DNA of 64,000 nt from Prevotella sp. (GTDB taxonomy: Bacteria; Bacteroidota; Bacteroidia; Bacteroidales; Dysgonomonadaceae). The translations under genes and the position numbers were made by a program. Positions within the stretch are counted from its first letter, which is position 1, and each line of letters starts with the position of its first letter. This document shows positions 10,575 through 20,371 of the stretch, one piece after another. Below the pieces are notes generated by a model. The model worked only from the letters and a program-made list of their open reading frames with translations, was not told where the DNA came from and searched no databases. The DNA is taken from the NCBI GenBank assembly GCA_031285625.1, contig JAITVV010000017.1, forward strand, positions 1 to 64,000, given 5' to 3'.

Positions 10575-10593
10575 ATAAGTTTCTTTTAGGGGA

Positions 10594-12639
10594 TTAATAT
10601 CCTTGGTTTTGTATCAATAGTGGATTGGCATTTATTTGCCCTCCCGGAATTGCCTCATAAACATATTTTGCCTCCACTGTAAAGCGTGAGCCTCTTTCAT
10701 CATAACGGCAATCGAAGATATATTTTCCTTCATAATAATCTATCGCTTTTACAACTGCTGTTTTTGAGAACAGGAACGGATTAAGTTTTCTCCATCTGCG
10801 GTTATTTACTTCATCACTGACTGTCCTCCAACGACGCATATCCCACCACAATTTATTCTCAAAAGCTAACTCTTTACGTCTTTCTATACGGATGATTTGT
10901 AAACCCCGGTTTGGCGCCAGAACATAGCCCCCAACACCCATTTCAACACCTATTGATGCTCCGTTTGAGAGTTCTGCTGATGATGATAATAAAGTTGCCC
11001 CGGCCCTGTTTCTTATTTTATTTATACATTCATAAGCATCATTACGAAGATCCGTCCCGTCTATTGTGGTTTGTCCATTCTGATAAAGTTCGAGAGCAGC
11101 CTCAGCCCTGTTAAGCAACACTTCTGCATATCGCATATCGACCCAAGGCATTGTAGAAACATGTAGCTTAGTTTCTGCCGGAGCCATGTTCGGATCCAGC
11201 CATTTACGGCCATGAAAACCTGTTACAGTAGCGCTATTTGCACTATTCGGACCATCAAGTCCAACAGGATTCAATTTAGTACCATTAGATAAGACGTACT
11301 GAGTCTGGTTCTTATGGTCTCCTGCTTCTTTCATATTTTCTTTATAGAAAGTATTTGACTGATAAGACGAAGTCAGTCCTTCTTCTACAAACTTTTGAAT
11401 TGGCGTTGCCGGATCCACACTTTCAATCAACAGACCACGACGTAAATCTACATACCCACCCTTGAATGGCTGACCAGGTAATAATACTGTTCCCCTTAGG
11501 CGTGGTTCGCAATTTTCGAACAATTCTTCAATACTATTATATACAATATAAGTTCCATCATCATTTGTTGTTTTCAGCTGCCCTTTATCATTTATGGGCA
11601 GTCCGTCAAACAGTTCCACATAATCTAAAGTAGGGTTGAACCGATCTCCGTAATCTCCTGTCAAATGCGGCGGAGAGTAAACGGCATCGAAACTGTGTAC
11701 TGCATCAGTATATGAATATCCTTTTGAGAAAATGTTTTCAGGGCTACTGGAATCGATAAATAAATCAGCATAGTTATCTGATGTAGATTTTTTATCTGTG
11801 GCAGACCATTTTTTTGAGTAAAGAGAATAAGCATTTTCAAGTAGCTTTGCCGCTTTATAACTCATCTCGAAATATTTATTAGCTTCAGACGCAGGAATTC
11901 CACAAAGCATAATGCCATCTCTTTCATATATCTGATTTACACCATAACGAGCTATAGATCCTGCAAAAAGTGCAAAACGCGATTTATAGGCAGCAGCTAC
12001 ATATTTATTTGCCCGGCCTACATGTTCACTTTTTTCAGAAAGTCCGTTGATTGCATCATCCAGATCTTCGAGAATGTAGTCATATACATCTTTCTCGCTA
12101 CTACGTGGTATTTTTAAAGCATCAATACCGGCTTCCAAATCCTGAACGCCTTCGATGATAGGAACCCCGCCATAACGTTTTACTAATGCAAAATAGGTAT
12201 ATGCACGTATAAATTTTGCCTCTGCAGCCCATTTATCAGTATTGGCCTTACCCAGAACCGATTCATAATTCTGTATTTCCGCTATCAGATAATTGGAATT
12301 ACGTATAACCAGATATCCGTTATACCAATATTCTTTGGCAGGATTTACCCAACCGCCATTATTCCGATTTGCATTTTCTCCGGTATTTAGCATAGGATTA
12401 TTTATACAGTTCCAAGTATTGAATCCATCCTTGGTACCACCACCATCATTTGCACTATATTTGAAATCTTCAATCGGCATCCGGCTATACAGGGCAGCCA
12501 TATAGGTTTGTACTCCTGATGGATTGGCAAATATTTCTCCATCCTGAACTATGTTCTTGGGTGGGATATCTAAATCTACACAACCTGTATAAGTGCCAAT
12601 AAACAGGATTATCGCTATGTAATATTTTATTTTTTTCAT
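10594..12639 (-). CDS. SusD/RagB family nutrient-binding outer-membrane lipoprotein
   Basis: 681-residue lipoprotein with lipobox TYTGC (cysteine 20). Typical SusD marks are the N-terminal PPKNIVQDGEIFAN segment, the helical TPR-like part (KWAAEAKFIRAYTYFALVKRYGGVPI), and the C-terminal RIERRKELAFENKLWWDMRRW. SusD forms the lid over the SusC channel and captures the glycan. It lies 15 bases after susC, as in nearly all PULs. At 681 residues it is longer than the usual 500-600, mostly in the loop-rich central part. Confidence 0.95.
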   Translation of the reverse strand: MKKIKYYIAIILFIGTYTGCVDLDIPPKNIVQDGEIFANPSGVQTYMAALYSRMPIEDFKYSANDGGGTKDGFNTWNCINNPMLNTGENANRNNGGWVNPAKEYWYNGYLVIRNSNYLIAEIQNYESVLGKANTDKWAAEAKFIRAYTYFALVKRYGGVPIIEGVQDLEAGIDALKIPRSSEKDVYDYILEDLDDAINGLSEKSEHVGRANKYVAAAYKSRFALFAGSIARYGVNQIYERDGIMLCGIPASEANKYFEMSYKAAKLLENAYSLYSKKWSATDKKSTSDNYADLFIDSSSPENIFSKGYSYTDAVHSFDAVYSPPHLTGDYGDRFNPTLDYVELFDGLPINDKGQLKTTNDDGTYIVYNSIEELFENCEPRLRGTVLLPGQPFKGGYVDLRRGLLIESVDPATPIQKFVEEGLTSSYQSNTFYKENMKEAGDHKNQTQYVLSNGTKLNPVGLDGPNSANSATVTGFHGRKWLDPNMAPAETKLHVSTMPWVDMRYAEVLLNRAEAALELYQNGQTTIDGTDLRNDAYECINKIRNRAGATLLSSSAELSNGASIGVEMGVGGYVLAPNRGLQIIRIERRKELAFENKLWWDMRRWRTVSDEVNNRRWRKLNPFLFSKTAVVKAIDYYEGKYIFDCRYDERGSRFTVEAKYVYEAIPGGQINANPLLIQNQGY

Positions 12640-12654
12640 GATGTTTATTGTCTG

Positions 12655-15600
12655 TTAGAATGAAACATTAACTCCAAAATTGAATGTTTTATTTAGAGGA
12701 TACATATAGCCATACAATTCTGTCGGATGTTCAGGATCGAGACCTTTCACTCCGGTTATTGTGAACAAATTATAAGCATTCGTATAGATACGCAGGTTTT
12801 GAATACCCACTTTTGAAACGATTTTCTTAGGAAGAGAATATCCCAATTCAATACTTTTGAGACGCAGGTAAGCTCCATCCTGTATTCTAAACCTAGAATT
12901 ATCATCAGCATTAGACCCCGTATAGGCAAAATGTCCTGAAGTCCACTTTGTAGAAGAATCGTAAGGATCGGCCTTAGGATCTACAGGATGCCATCTGTCC
13001 ATAAACATATCCAACGCATTTCCATTCCACGCAAGAGGTTCTCTAAACTGCTCTCCATATGATACATATGACATAGCTGCGCCCTGAAATAGCATATTAA
13101 TATCAAAGCCTTTATAATCAGCCATAATTGTTAAACCGAAGTTCATCAACGGATAATTACGCTTATCCTGGAAGTCGGCTTTACTGGCATCTGTAGTTGT
13201 TGCAATCGGATAGCGGTCCATATCGTCAATCACACCATCACCATTCCAGTCTTCATAAATATAATCACCCGGAAGAGTCTCGCGACCAGTGAATACAGGG
13301 TAATTTGCAATCTGTTCGTAAGACTGGTAACGGCCATTGTCGCCCCAACCGAACCAAATATCATTATACCTGTTATTTTTATTGTCTCTCCAGTTTTTGT
13401 ATGAGTTACCAAATGGAGAGCCTTCTACATATTTGTTTTTTGTTCTTGTTAAAGACATATTTCCGATGAGGCTGTATCCAAAATCGCCGATGCGGTTTTT
13501 ATGACTTAAAGCTAATTCTATACCTTGAGTTTGGTCACTATTTAAGTTTTCCTGAGCCATTGCGGAACCGAATGATCCCGGAAGGCTTACAGCACGATCG
13601 GCTAATAAGCCATCACGATCACGACGGAATACATCGAATGAAACGCCTAATAATCCTTTCCACATATCAAGGTCGAGGCCCAGATTAAGTGTTTTTACAG
13701 TATACCATGTGATATAATAGTTTGGATAAGGCCTGTATTCGATAGCAGGTACAAATTGCCCATCAAAAACATATCCGCCTCCCAATGCCTGACGATCGCC
13801 ATTGTAAGGATAATTATATCCTGGAATAAACTGATATGATGATGCTCCGTCGTCTCCCATCTTACCATAAGATGCCCGTACTTTCAGGTTATCTATAAAA
13901 CTCAAACTGCTATTGCTTTTTATAAATGACTCTTCTGAAACCCTCCAGCCAATGGCTCCTGCAGGGAAGAAGCCCCAACGTCCATCTTTAGGAAATTTAG
14001 ATGAGCCGTCATATCTGAAACTGAACTCAGCCAGATATTTACCCATAAAGTCATAATTAAATTTTCCAACAAGACCTTTATTTGCATTCTCATATATTCC
14101 ATCAATATTGCTGTTTCCCAACTGATCTTTTGATACTCCGGCATATAAATACGGAATAGAAATAGCCAGATTGCGTTGAGCAAAGAAATTATCGCCCGTA
14201 TTGCGGCTTTCTTCATAGAGTAACAATGCTTTGATCTGATGTTTTTGACTGAACAAACGATCGTAATTCAAGGCTGCCTGCCACAGATGTGAGGGTGTAG
14301 AAGCATAATACCTGTATAGCCTTTCAGGATAATTCATCTTGAACGGAGTGTATGCATCATTCGTTCCATCATAAGTATATACATTGTATTCTTTAGTAAA
14401 AGTGGAATTATCATAGAAACGCATATCATAACTAAATAAACCTTTAGCAGATAATCCTTCAACATAGGGAACATTGTATTCCAATTCGAATGAAGACTGT
14501 ATCCACTTGTTATCATTCTTCTTATAACCTGTCACATCTGCAGACGATGCCGCCAGAGGATTGAGATCATTATTTACCTTCATGTAATATGGAGCCGTAT
14601 TATTGGCATACAATGGTTCGTTCGGAATTTGCCTCCAAAGGGTTTTAAATATCTGCCAGGTATCTGTAGACTGGCTTTTTTTACTGTCAATGATACCATT
14701 CAGCTTAACAGACATTTTGAAATCTTTGGATAATTGGGCATCCAGATTTACACGGAGATTATAACGTTCATATTCAAGATCATCCGCTTTAAGAAATCCT
14801 CGCTGATTCGTGTATCCGAAATTGACAAAATATCCCATCTTGTTAGCAACATTACCGCTAGCGCTCACATTGTGCTGATACTGAGGAGCGGTACTCTTCA
14901 GCACTGCATCATACCAATCTGTAGACTGACGGGTTCCATTGTAGTATTCTTCAAAGTCTTTATCAAAGTATATATCTACTGCATCACCATTCAGTCCAGA
15001 ACTTCTTCTGTTACGTTCGTTGAACAGGGTCATGCGATCGACAGCTCCCACCGGTTTCTGTTGCTCTACCGGTTTCTGTATTCCATAGTTGAATGAATAA
15101 TCGATTTTGGTTTTCCCATCAGAACCTTTTTTTGTTGTGATAAGCACAACTCCATTTGCAGCCCTTACTCCATACACAGCAGCAGAAGCGTCTTTCAGTA
15201 TAGAGATACTCTCAATCTCATTCGGGTCGAGGCGGGTAAAGTTATCACGGGGAATACCATCCACTACAACAAGTGGATTTCCAAATCCCCGAATATCGAA
15301 CTGGTTATTGAATTCTCCGGGTTCTGATGTTTTCTGAATAACACGTACTCCCGGCACTTTACCAGTCATCATATTCTGCACATTCTGATTCTTTGTTGCA
15401 ACAAGGTCTTTGTTATCAATGGCAGCAACCGAACCTGTCAAGGTCGCTTTCTTTTGGGTACCATATCCGACAACTACAATTTCTTCCAAAACCTGCAAAT
15501 CTTCCTTCAGAGTTACATTAAGTGTCGTTTTACCCGATATATCCAATATTTGCGGAATAAAACCGATAAAAGAAATTTTCACCTTTTGCGTGTTGGTTGG

Positions 15601-15861
15601 AACATTTAATGTAAAGTCTCCGTTCTCATCTGTTATTGCTCCGATAGTAGAGTTCTCGACGGCAATACTAGCTCCGATAATAGGGTCTTTTTGCTCATCC
15701 GTTATTTTTCCCGAAACAGTTTTGGTATTTTGCGAATATCCATAATTAACAGAACTGATAAAAATCAGTAAAATGGCAAATAGTCGTACATGAATTTTTC
15801 TTTGCCAAAAAGGGATGTATTCCGCCCCTTTTTTTAAATAGTAATTTTTCATAGGCAACAT
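12655..15861 (-). CDS. SusC/RagA family TonB-linked outer-membrane transporter
   Basis: 1,068-residue TonB-dependent glycan importer. A long signal region ends near SVNYGYSQ. A carboxypeptidase-regulatory domain (KTVSGKITDEQKDPIIGASI) follows, then the pre-plug signature LEEIVVVGYGTQKK, the plug (VPGVRVIQ, NQFDIRGFGNPLVVVDGIP) and a 22-strand-type barrel ending in the aromatic NFGVNVSF. It is the first gene of the four-gene PUL. The start could also be the methionine at 15852. The upstream 250 bases contain an inverted repeat at 15913-15925; no clear TAnnTTTG box was found there, consistent with activator dependence. Confidence 0.95.
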   Translation of the reverse strand: MLPMKNYYLKKGAEYIPFWQRKIHVRLFAILLIFISSVNYGYSQNTKTVSGKITDEQKDPIIGASIAVENSTIGAITDENGDFTLNVPTNTQKVKISFIGFIPQILDISGKTTLNVTLKEDLQVLEEIVVVGYGTQKKATLTGSVAAIDNKDLVATKNQNVQNMMTGKVPGVRVIQKTSEPGEFNNQFDIRGFGNPLVVVDGIPRDNFTRLDPNEIESISILKDASAAVYGVRAANGVVLITTKKGSDGKTKIDYSFNYGIQKPVEQQKPVGAVDRMTLFNERNRRSSGLNGDAVDIYFDKDFEEYYNGTRQSTDWYDAVLKSTAPQYQHNVSASGNVANKMGYFVNFGYTNQRGFLKADDLEYERYNLRVNLDAQLSKDFKMSVKLNGIIDSKKSQSTDTWQIFKTLWRQIPNEPLYANNTAPYYMKVNNDLNPLAASSADVTGYKKNDNKWIQSSFELEYNVPYVEGLSAKGLFSYDMRFYDNSTFTKEYNVYTYDGTNDAYTPFKMNYPERLYRYYASTPSHLWQAALNYDRLFSQKHQIKALLLYEESRNTGDNFFAQRNLAISIPYLYAGVSKDQLGNSNIDGIYENANKGLVGKFNYDFMGKYLAEFSFRYDGSSKFPKDGRWGFFPAGAIGWRVSEESFIKSNSSLSFIDNLKVRASYGKMGDDGASSYQFIPGYNYPYNGDRQALGGGYVFDGQFVPAIEYRPYPNYYITWYTVKTLNLGLDLDMWKGLLGVSFDVFRRDRDGLLADRAVSLPGSFGSAMAQENLNSDQTQGIELALSHKNRIGDFGYSLIGNMSLTRTKNKYVEGSPFGNSYKNWRDNKNNRYNDIWFGWGDNGRYQSYEQIANYPVFTGRETLPGDYIYEDWNGDGVIDDMDRYPIATTTDASKADFQDKRNYPLMNFGLTIMADYKGFDINMLFQGAAMSYVSYGEQFREPLAWNGNALDMFMDRWHPVDPKADPYDSSTKWTSGHFAYTGSNADDNSRFRIQDGAYLRLKSIELGYSLPKKIVSKVGIQNLRIYTNAYNLFTITGVKGLDPEHPTELYGYMYPLNKTFNFGVNVSF

Positions 15862-15912
15862 TTAAAGATTAATTAATAAAATTGATTACGGAATTGCAAA
15901 AATGCCTCAACA

Positions 15913-15925
15913 GGCTTAATAAGCC
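15913..15925. promoter_or_regulatory. Inverted repeat GGCTTA-A-TAAGCC upstream of susC
   Basis: A 6-bp perfect inverted repeat with a single central base, 52 bases upstream of susC, next to a GTTAA repeat (GGTTAATGATTCAGTTAAC). It is a candidate operator for the adjacent SARP-type regulator; function is inferred from position only. Confidence 0.3.
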
Positions 15926-16061
15926 GGTTAATGATTCAGTTAACAGATATATATTTTTCTGTTTTTTATTATTTTACATGTCTATTTCAGGCAATACGGT
16001 TTTAAATGAGCTTTCAGCAGATCATTCTTTATATGAGTTCAGAAAGCAGAAAAGCGGAAAC

Positions 16062-16087
16062 AAAAAAAGTCTTTATCAAAAGACCTT
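16062..16087 (-). terminator. Terminator of the kelch-SARP regulator gene
   Basis: On the minus strand AGGTCTTT and AAAGACTT pair (one G-U) around a short loop, followed by TTTTT, 25 bases after the regulator's stop codon. It separates the regulator from susC. Confidence 0.65.
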
Positions 16088-16111
16088 CTTGTTAATTTAT
16101 TGAAGAATGTA

Positions 16112-18688
16112 TTAATTATTTTCGTTTAATACCTGATCAAAAGTATATTCAAAATCCGACCCGAATAAAACATTATACTCTTTAACAAATGAAGCATATG
16201 CTTTTTGAGCTAATCCATTCCGGCCCATCCTTACCAGAACTGAACATTTTAATCGTAAGGCATCTTCGTTTAGTGAATCATGAATAAATATAGCATCAGC
16301 CAGATCTATACATATTTGTGTATTCACTCTTATTTCTGGTTTGGCGGATAAATCCAATAACAGATCGACTAATGTGTTTGAAAACTCGGATTTGAATGGG
16401 TCTATCCATTCCACTTGCAGATTTGGTAGTAATTCACCGACTGAAACTATTGCCAATAGTCTCTTCAAGTCGTCAATATTTATCTCACCACTTCTCGATA
16501 GTTTATTGATGAGGAAAAGCGCTTGTGAATAATCACAATACACTTCTTCTCCGTATTCAACAGTCCAGTACGAGTTATTACTCTTTATATTTATTTGCCC
16601 AACCTGATCGAATATCAGCCTAAGCTTACTTAATGACACCCCTCTGTTATTTTTGGCACTCTCTTCCGTTTTATCAAACCATAATATTTCTTTCAATTTA
16701 ACAGATGATATTCCTTTTCCTCCTTTAAAAGTATATAATAGTATGAGTACAAACAGTTGTTTAAGCATTGGGGTAAATTCCTTTGTAACATCATTGCCCT
16801 TCTTGTCTATCACACAAAAACCACCAAAGAGGCAAACAGACTGGCTTATCAATTCCCTACTTATTGGTTTAGAAACGATCTCTTCCGTTGAAGATAATTG
16901 ATTAACATCATTTTTAGTATGTATTTGCTTCTTTCTGGTAAGGATCAGTATCAGGATAAATATGAGACATATAATAGCTAAGATTATAAACAGATTATAT
17001 GATCTTACATTACTTTTCTGATATAGATTTCCTTTAGCTAAAGGGGGAAAGGATAATGTATAAACAGCTATTGTATTTAATGTATCGCCAATATTGCTAT
17101 ATCCTGATGTTAAGGCAACCAGTTGCTGCTTTTCTTTATCCAGATATAGGTCTATATAAGATTTATTGTCTTCAAAATTAATCGGGATACTATCAGCCAA
17201 GACTTCATACTCAGGTTTGTCGATTGAAAATCTCAAGAGTGTAAGTTTAGTATGAAACTGCTGCAACGGATAACTCAATGCATAGAACGAATTAGATGCA
17301 GTGTCTACTATAATTGAATTGGAAACAATAAAATTTTCTGCCGGAGATGGTAATGTCCATAACTTTTGAGATTCTAATGTCTGCATATTCACTTTATACA
17401 AGTCATAGAAATATTGAGGTGACAATTCCTGATTTCCGGTTTGGCTACCATATCCTCCAAAAATCAAAAAATGTCCATCATCTAATTTGCCAAGACCTCC
17501 TAAATAACGAGGTTCCGGATTATCTCCATTCAAGTGTGTTTTTCTCCATTCTTGGGTTTTAAAATTATATATTTGTATATCATTCTTGTATTTATGATGC
17601 CCATAACCTCCAAACAGATAAAGAGAACTATCCATGTCGGATATCAAATGATTATGATGCCAGTAATCGGGAGGAACCTTCGTTTCCGATATCATACTCC
17701 ATTCATTCCTTAATGTGTCGTATAGCAAAACATCTTTTCCTTCTTCTAGTTCGAATGTGTAATTAATATATGTTTTTATATATGGATTATATATCAAATT
17801 ATTTGATTGAACGGCATAAGGTACACCAGTCTTAACTTTTATTTTAGTAAGCGTATTATCATTCAGTTTATATTTAAAAAAATGTTCCTGATCATAAATT
17901 GCAACTTCATTGTTGTCACAATTATAATTTATTATGGGTCTCAGTTTTGTAGTGAATGATGTTCGTTTTTGCCAGAATGCATGCTGGTTAATAATCCAAT
18001 TTGGATTTTCACATATAGCAAGATGGTGTTTAATTTCATCATACACTCCATTAGATGTGTATTTATTTAATGGCCATCGATATAATATTTTTTTTTCTGC
18101 ATCCGAAATATCTATATTTCTTAAAGACATGGCAGGTATATCAGTAACCTGAAATTCGGGATAGTTACTTTTGCCAAATACAACATTAATTTGCCGGAAA
18201 TTATTCAATGCATCTATTTGCTTAGTATATGACTTAGTTCCTATCCGAGCAGAAAGAGTATTAATTTTAGTATTTATATTGATATCGATACGCACCCATT
18301 TACCGTAGCTTATCCCTACATCTTTAAATAAATCGCTAAAAATTTCATCAGAAGAATGAGCTAGTAAGAATTTCGGTTCTCCTGTATTCTTCTTCTCATT
18401 CAACAGAAAATCGATATGTTTTCCATTCTCATTGATAATACGGAATACATATCCAAATGGGTACATAACCACAGAGTCTACCTTAAGATCAAACGAGAAA
18501 TTGTATATTTCGGGAAGCGATAAGATCTTAGAAGGTGTAAGATTAAGGCTCGTACGTTTCTCTTTCTCTACCTCATATGATTTAAATTGTAGTCCGTATT
18601 CAGTTTGTTGTGCTATTGCATAAGTATTGTAAGATAATATTATATATAAAAAAAGTACATACGATAAACAATATCTCATAATATTCAT
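16112..18688 (-). CDS. Transmembrane regulator: kelch-repeat sensor with SARP-type DNA-binding C-terminus
   Basis: 858 residues from the chosen start. Order: signal/anchor (LSYVLFLYIILSYNTYAIAQ), a LamG-like region, kelch repeats (SLYLFGGYGHHKYKNDIQ; HFLIFGGYGSQTG), one membrane helix near residue 575 (LFIILAIICLIFILILIL), then a cytoplasmic winged helix (LFGGFCVIDKKGNDV, KGISSVKLKEILW, RGVSLSKLRLIF) followed by a bacterial transcriptional-activation-like helical region. So an outside sensor is joined directly to a DNA-binding domain, a one-component ToxR-like layout. It lies upstream of susC in the same direction, so it probably controls the PUL. The promoter at 18711-18741 rules out a start at 18709. 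Automatic annotation might call it galactose oxidase because of the kelch repeats; no oxidase active site is evident. Confidence 0.8.
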   Translation of the reverse strand: MNIMRYCLSYVLFLYIILSYNTYAIAQQTEYGLQFKSYEVEKEKRTSLNLTPSKILSLPEIYNFSFDLKVDSVVMYPFGYVFRIINENGKHIDFLLNEKKNTGEPKFLLAHSSDEIFSDLFKDVGISYGKWVRIDININTKINTLSARIGTKSYTKQIDALNNFRQINVVFGKSNYPEFQVTDIPAMSLRNIDISDAEKKILYRWPLNKYTSNGVYDEIKHHLAICENPNWIINQHAFWQKRTSFTTKLRPIINYNCDNNEVAIYDQEHFFKYKLNDNTLTKIKVKTGVPYAVQSNNLIYNPYIKTYINYTFELEEGKDVLLYDTLRNEWSMISETKVPPDYWHHNHLISDMDSSLYLFGGYGHHKYKNDIQIYNFKTQEWRKTHLNGDNPEPRYLGGLGKLDDGHFLIFGGYGSQTGNQELSPQYFYDLYKVNMQTLESQKLWTLPSPAENFIVSNSIIVDTASNSFYALSYPLQQFHTKLTLLRFSIDKPEYEVLADSIPINFEDNKSYIDLYLDKEKQQLVALTSGYSNIGDTLNTIAVYTLSFPPLAKGNLYQKSNVRSYNLFIILAIICLIFILILILTRKKQIHTKNDVNQLSSTEEIVSKPISRELISQSVCLFGGFCVIDKKGNDVTKEFTPMLKQLFVLILLYTFKGGKGISSVKLKEILWFDKTEESAKNNRGVSLSKLRLIFDQVGQINIKSNNSYWTVEYGEEVYCDYSQALFLINKLSRSGEINIDDLKRLLAIVSVGELLPNLQVEWIDPFKSEFSNTLVDLLLDLSAKPEIRVNTQICIDLADAIFIHDSLNEDALRLKCSVLVRMGRNGLAQKAYASFVKEYNVLFGSDFEYTFDQVLNENN

Positions 18689-18710
18689 TAAGGGAAAATA
18701 CTTGGTCAAA

Positions 18711-18741
18711 CAAAGTTATAATCATTAGCCTAACATCCAAA
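18711..18741 (-). promoter_or_regulatory. Complete -33/-7 promoter of the kelch-SARP regulator
   Basis: On the minus strand TTTG (18741-18738), 19 bases, then TAACTTTG (18718-18711). This matches TTTG-N19/20-TAnnTTTG. Transcription should start near 18704, after the ATG at 18709 but before that at 18688. Confidence 0.75.
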
Positions 18742-18917
18742 ATGTTTTTCTTAACATCAAAAGTAGATAAAATAATAATATCTTTTCTACAGATATTGCA
18801 AAACAAGGATTCTCATCCAAAATATATCTCCGGATTTTATGGTCTAATGATTTAACTTGTAATATTCTGCCCCAACAAGAACATGTAAGAATATTGAAAG
18901 AATAATATAAACATTAA

Positions 18918-19361
18918 TTATGATGTAGTGGGCTGTTTTTTCTTATACCTTATTATGTTTATTACCAGCATATAAGCTGCATGAGGCAGCATAATAAGTG
19001 TCATACCCGAATTAGGCATCATATAACTACCCACCAGAACGAATAGAAAATATGGTACAGTGAATGACAATGGTAAAATTCCACCTTTTCGTTCGATAGA
19101 GTGCACTAATAAGCCTAAAGGTATTAAAAACAAACCAAAATAGAAAAACCAGAAAATCGCTAGTATCTCAACGTCTGCAAAACTACTTTTTGTTTCATCT
19201 ATTGGTAATAGTTCTGCTCCTGAACTAACTTTATAAAAGTTTGTCTCAGCCATTTTTGAAAATTGCTTACCGCCGCCATTAGGCTCTATTGCTAAACTGG
19301 TGTGTAATACAGCAATTATTATCAACAGTATACCATTAGTGATTATATTGAATATTTTCAT
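18918..19361 (-). CDS. Small integral membrane protein, function unknown
   Basis: 147 residues with four predicted membrane helices (1-23, about 68-87, about 95-114, about 117-137) and a basic C-terminal tail (RYKKKQPTTS). It resembles small four-helix membrane proteins of the DUF6463 kind, but I cannot confirm the family. It starts 2 bases after the winged-helix gene, so the two are likely translated from one mRNA, possibly downstream of the LytTR regulator. Confidence 0.65.
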   Translation of the reverse strand: MKIFNIITNGILLIIIAVLHTSLAIEPNGGGKQFSKMAETNFYKVSSGAELLPIDETKSSFADVEILAIFWFFYFGLFLIPLGLLVHSIERKGGILPLSFTVPYFLFVLVGSYMMPNSGMTLIMLPHAAYMLVINIIRYKKKQPTTS

Positions 19362-19363
19362 TA

Positions 19364-19564
19364 TTAAAAACTTAAAGTGAAAAATAACTCATTATTGTTA
19401 TCAGAGCAGATTATCTTATTCTCTTTTAATAACCAGCCCACAACAAAACATATATATGCTTCCTGGTAATCAGTCAATTGCTGAAGTTCTTTGATTGTCA
19501 GGTTTTTCTCTACCAGCAATTGACAGATCAGCTTTGTATCCTCTTCTATTATTTTCTTTAGCAT
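19364..19564 (-). CDS. Winged helix-turn-helix protein (DUF2582-like)
   Basis: 66 residues. LTIKELQQLTDYQEAYICF followed by VVGWLLKENKII matches the Bacteroidetes family of 65-80-residue winged-helix proteins (DUF2582), whose hallmark is an ALGWLxRExKI-like stretch. It is probably a small DNA-binding or protein-binding accessory factor. It lies 90 bases after the response regulator and 2 bases before the membrane-protein gene. A different-frame ORF from 19652 overlaps its 5' end and is not supported. Confidence 0.7.
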   Translation of the reverse strand: MLKKIIEEDTKLICQLLVEKNLTIKELQQLTDYQEAYICFVVGWLLKENKIICSDNNNELFFTLSF

Positions 19565-19654
19565 ATTCCCTGATGTGTCTTTTTAAATTAGCAAGCACAT
19601 AATGGCAATTGACAAATACTTCTCTATTAAAATGAGTTTTGTTTTCACCCATTT

Positions 19655-20371
19655 TTATTTAAAAGTTTTATTATTCGTAAAATCCATAAAAAATTCTTCC
19701 CTATAGGTATTTCCAATAGCAATCTCATATGTCTTGATGAAAACATCATTATTATCAAAAGAATCAATGTGTTTTTTGTTTACTATATATGATTTGTTAA
19801 TACGAAAGAACGTATTTACCGTTAATAATTCTGATATAGTTTTCAGAGTCATACGTGTAATAATACGTTGACTCTCCATTTGAATTATAACATAATCTTT
19901 TAGTCCCTCAATAAAAAGAATATCTTCCAGATTAACCTTAAAGTATTTTCGGTCTGACTTAATAAATATATAATCATCTTCGACACTATCCACTCCTTTC
20001 TTTTCTTCATTTATTAAGAGCGAATGATAAACAATTGCTTTATTTACAGCCTTCCGGAATTTTACAGGATCGATAGGTTTTACCAGATAATCAATTGCAT
20101 CTACTTCATAACTATCTAAAGCGTATTGAGAATATGCTGTCGTGAAAATAATCAGAGTTTGTTTAGGAATAGTATGTGCAAATTCTATTCCATTAATTCC
20201 CGGCATATTGATATCCAAAAATATAAGATCAACAGTAACATCATTGATAAAAACGGATGCATCCTCGGCATTATTGAAACTTTTCAACAAGGCTAACTGT
20301 GGTATTTCTTCCACTAATAATTTTATACCTTCACGGGCAATAGGTTCATCATCAACTATAATACACCTCAT
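19655..20371 (-). CDS. LytTR-family response regulator (module 1)
   Basis: 238 residues: receiver domain with D7/D8, phospho-acceptor D53 (LIFLDINMPG), T77/T78 and K98 (LVKPID), then a C-terminal LytTR DNA-binding domain (DYIFIKSDRKYFKVN, ILFIEGLKDYVII, FFRINKSYIVN). It should be phosphorylated by the kinase whose gene overlaps it by 4 bases (ATGA). LytTR proteins bind two direct repeats about two helical turns apart. It is a close paralogue of the regulator at 43743-44450. Confidence 0.95.
   Translation of the reverse strand: MRCIIVDDEPIAREGIKLLVEEIPQLALLKSFNNAEDASVFINDVTVDLIFLDINMPGINGIEFAHTIPKQTLIIFTTAYSQYALDSYEVDAIDYLVKPIDPVKFRKAVNKAIVYHSLLINEEKKGVDSVEDDYIFIKSDRKYFKVNLEDILFIEGLKDYVIIQMESQRIITRMTLKTISELLTVNTFFRINKSYIVNKKHIDSFDNNDVFIKTYEIAIGNTYREEFFMDFTNNKTFK

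Noticed and set aside
15882-16103. 73-codon ORF in the gap upstream of susC
   Set aside because: No family resemblance. It covers the inverted repeat and the minus-strand terminator, so the region is better explained as regulatory.
16112-18688. Galactose oxidase
   Set aside because: Only kelch repeats support this; the membrane helix and DNA-binding C-terminus show it is a regulator.
19470-19652. 60-codon ORF starting right after the response regulator
   Set aside because: It overlaps the well-supported winged-helix gene in another frame and its sequence resembles no family; its open frame is short enough to be chance.
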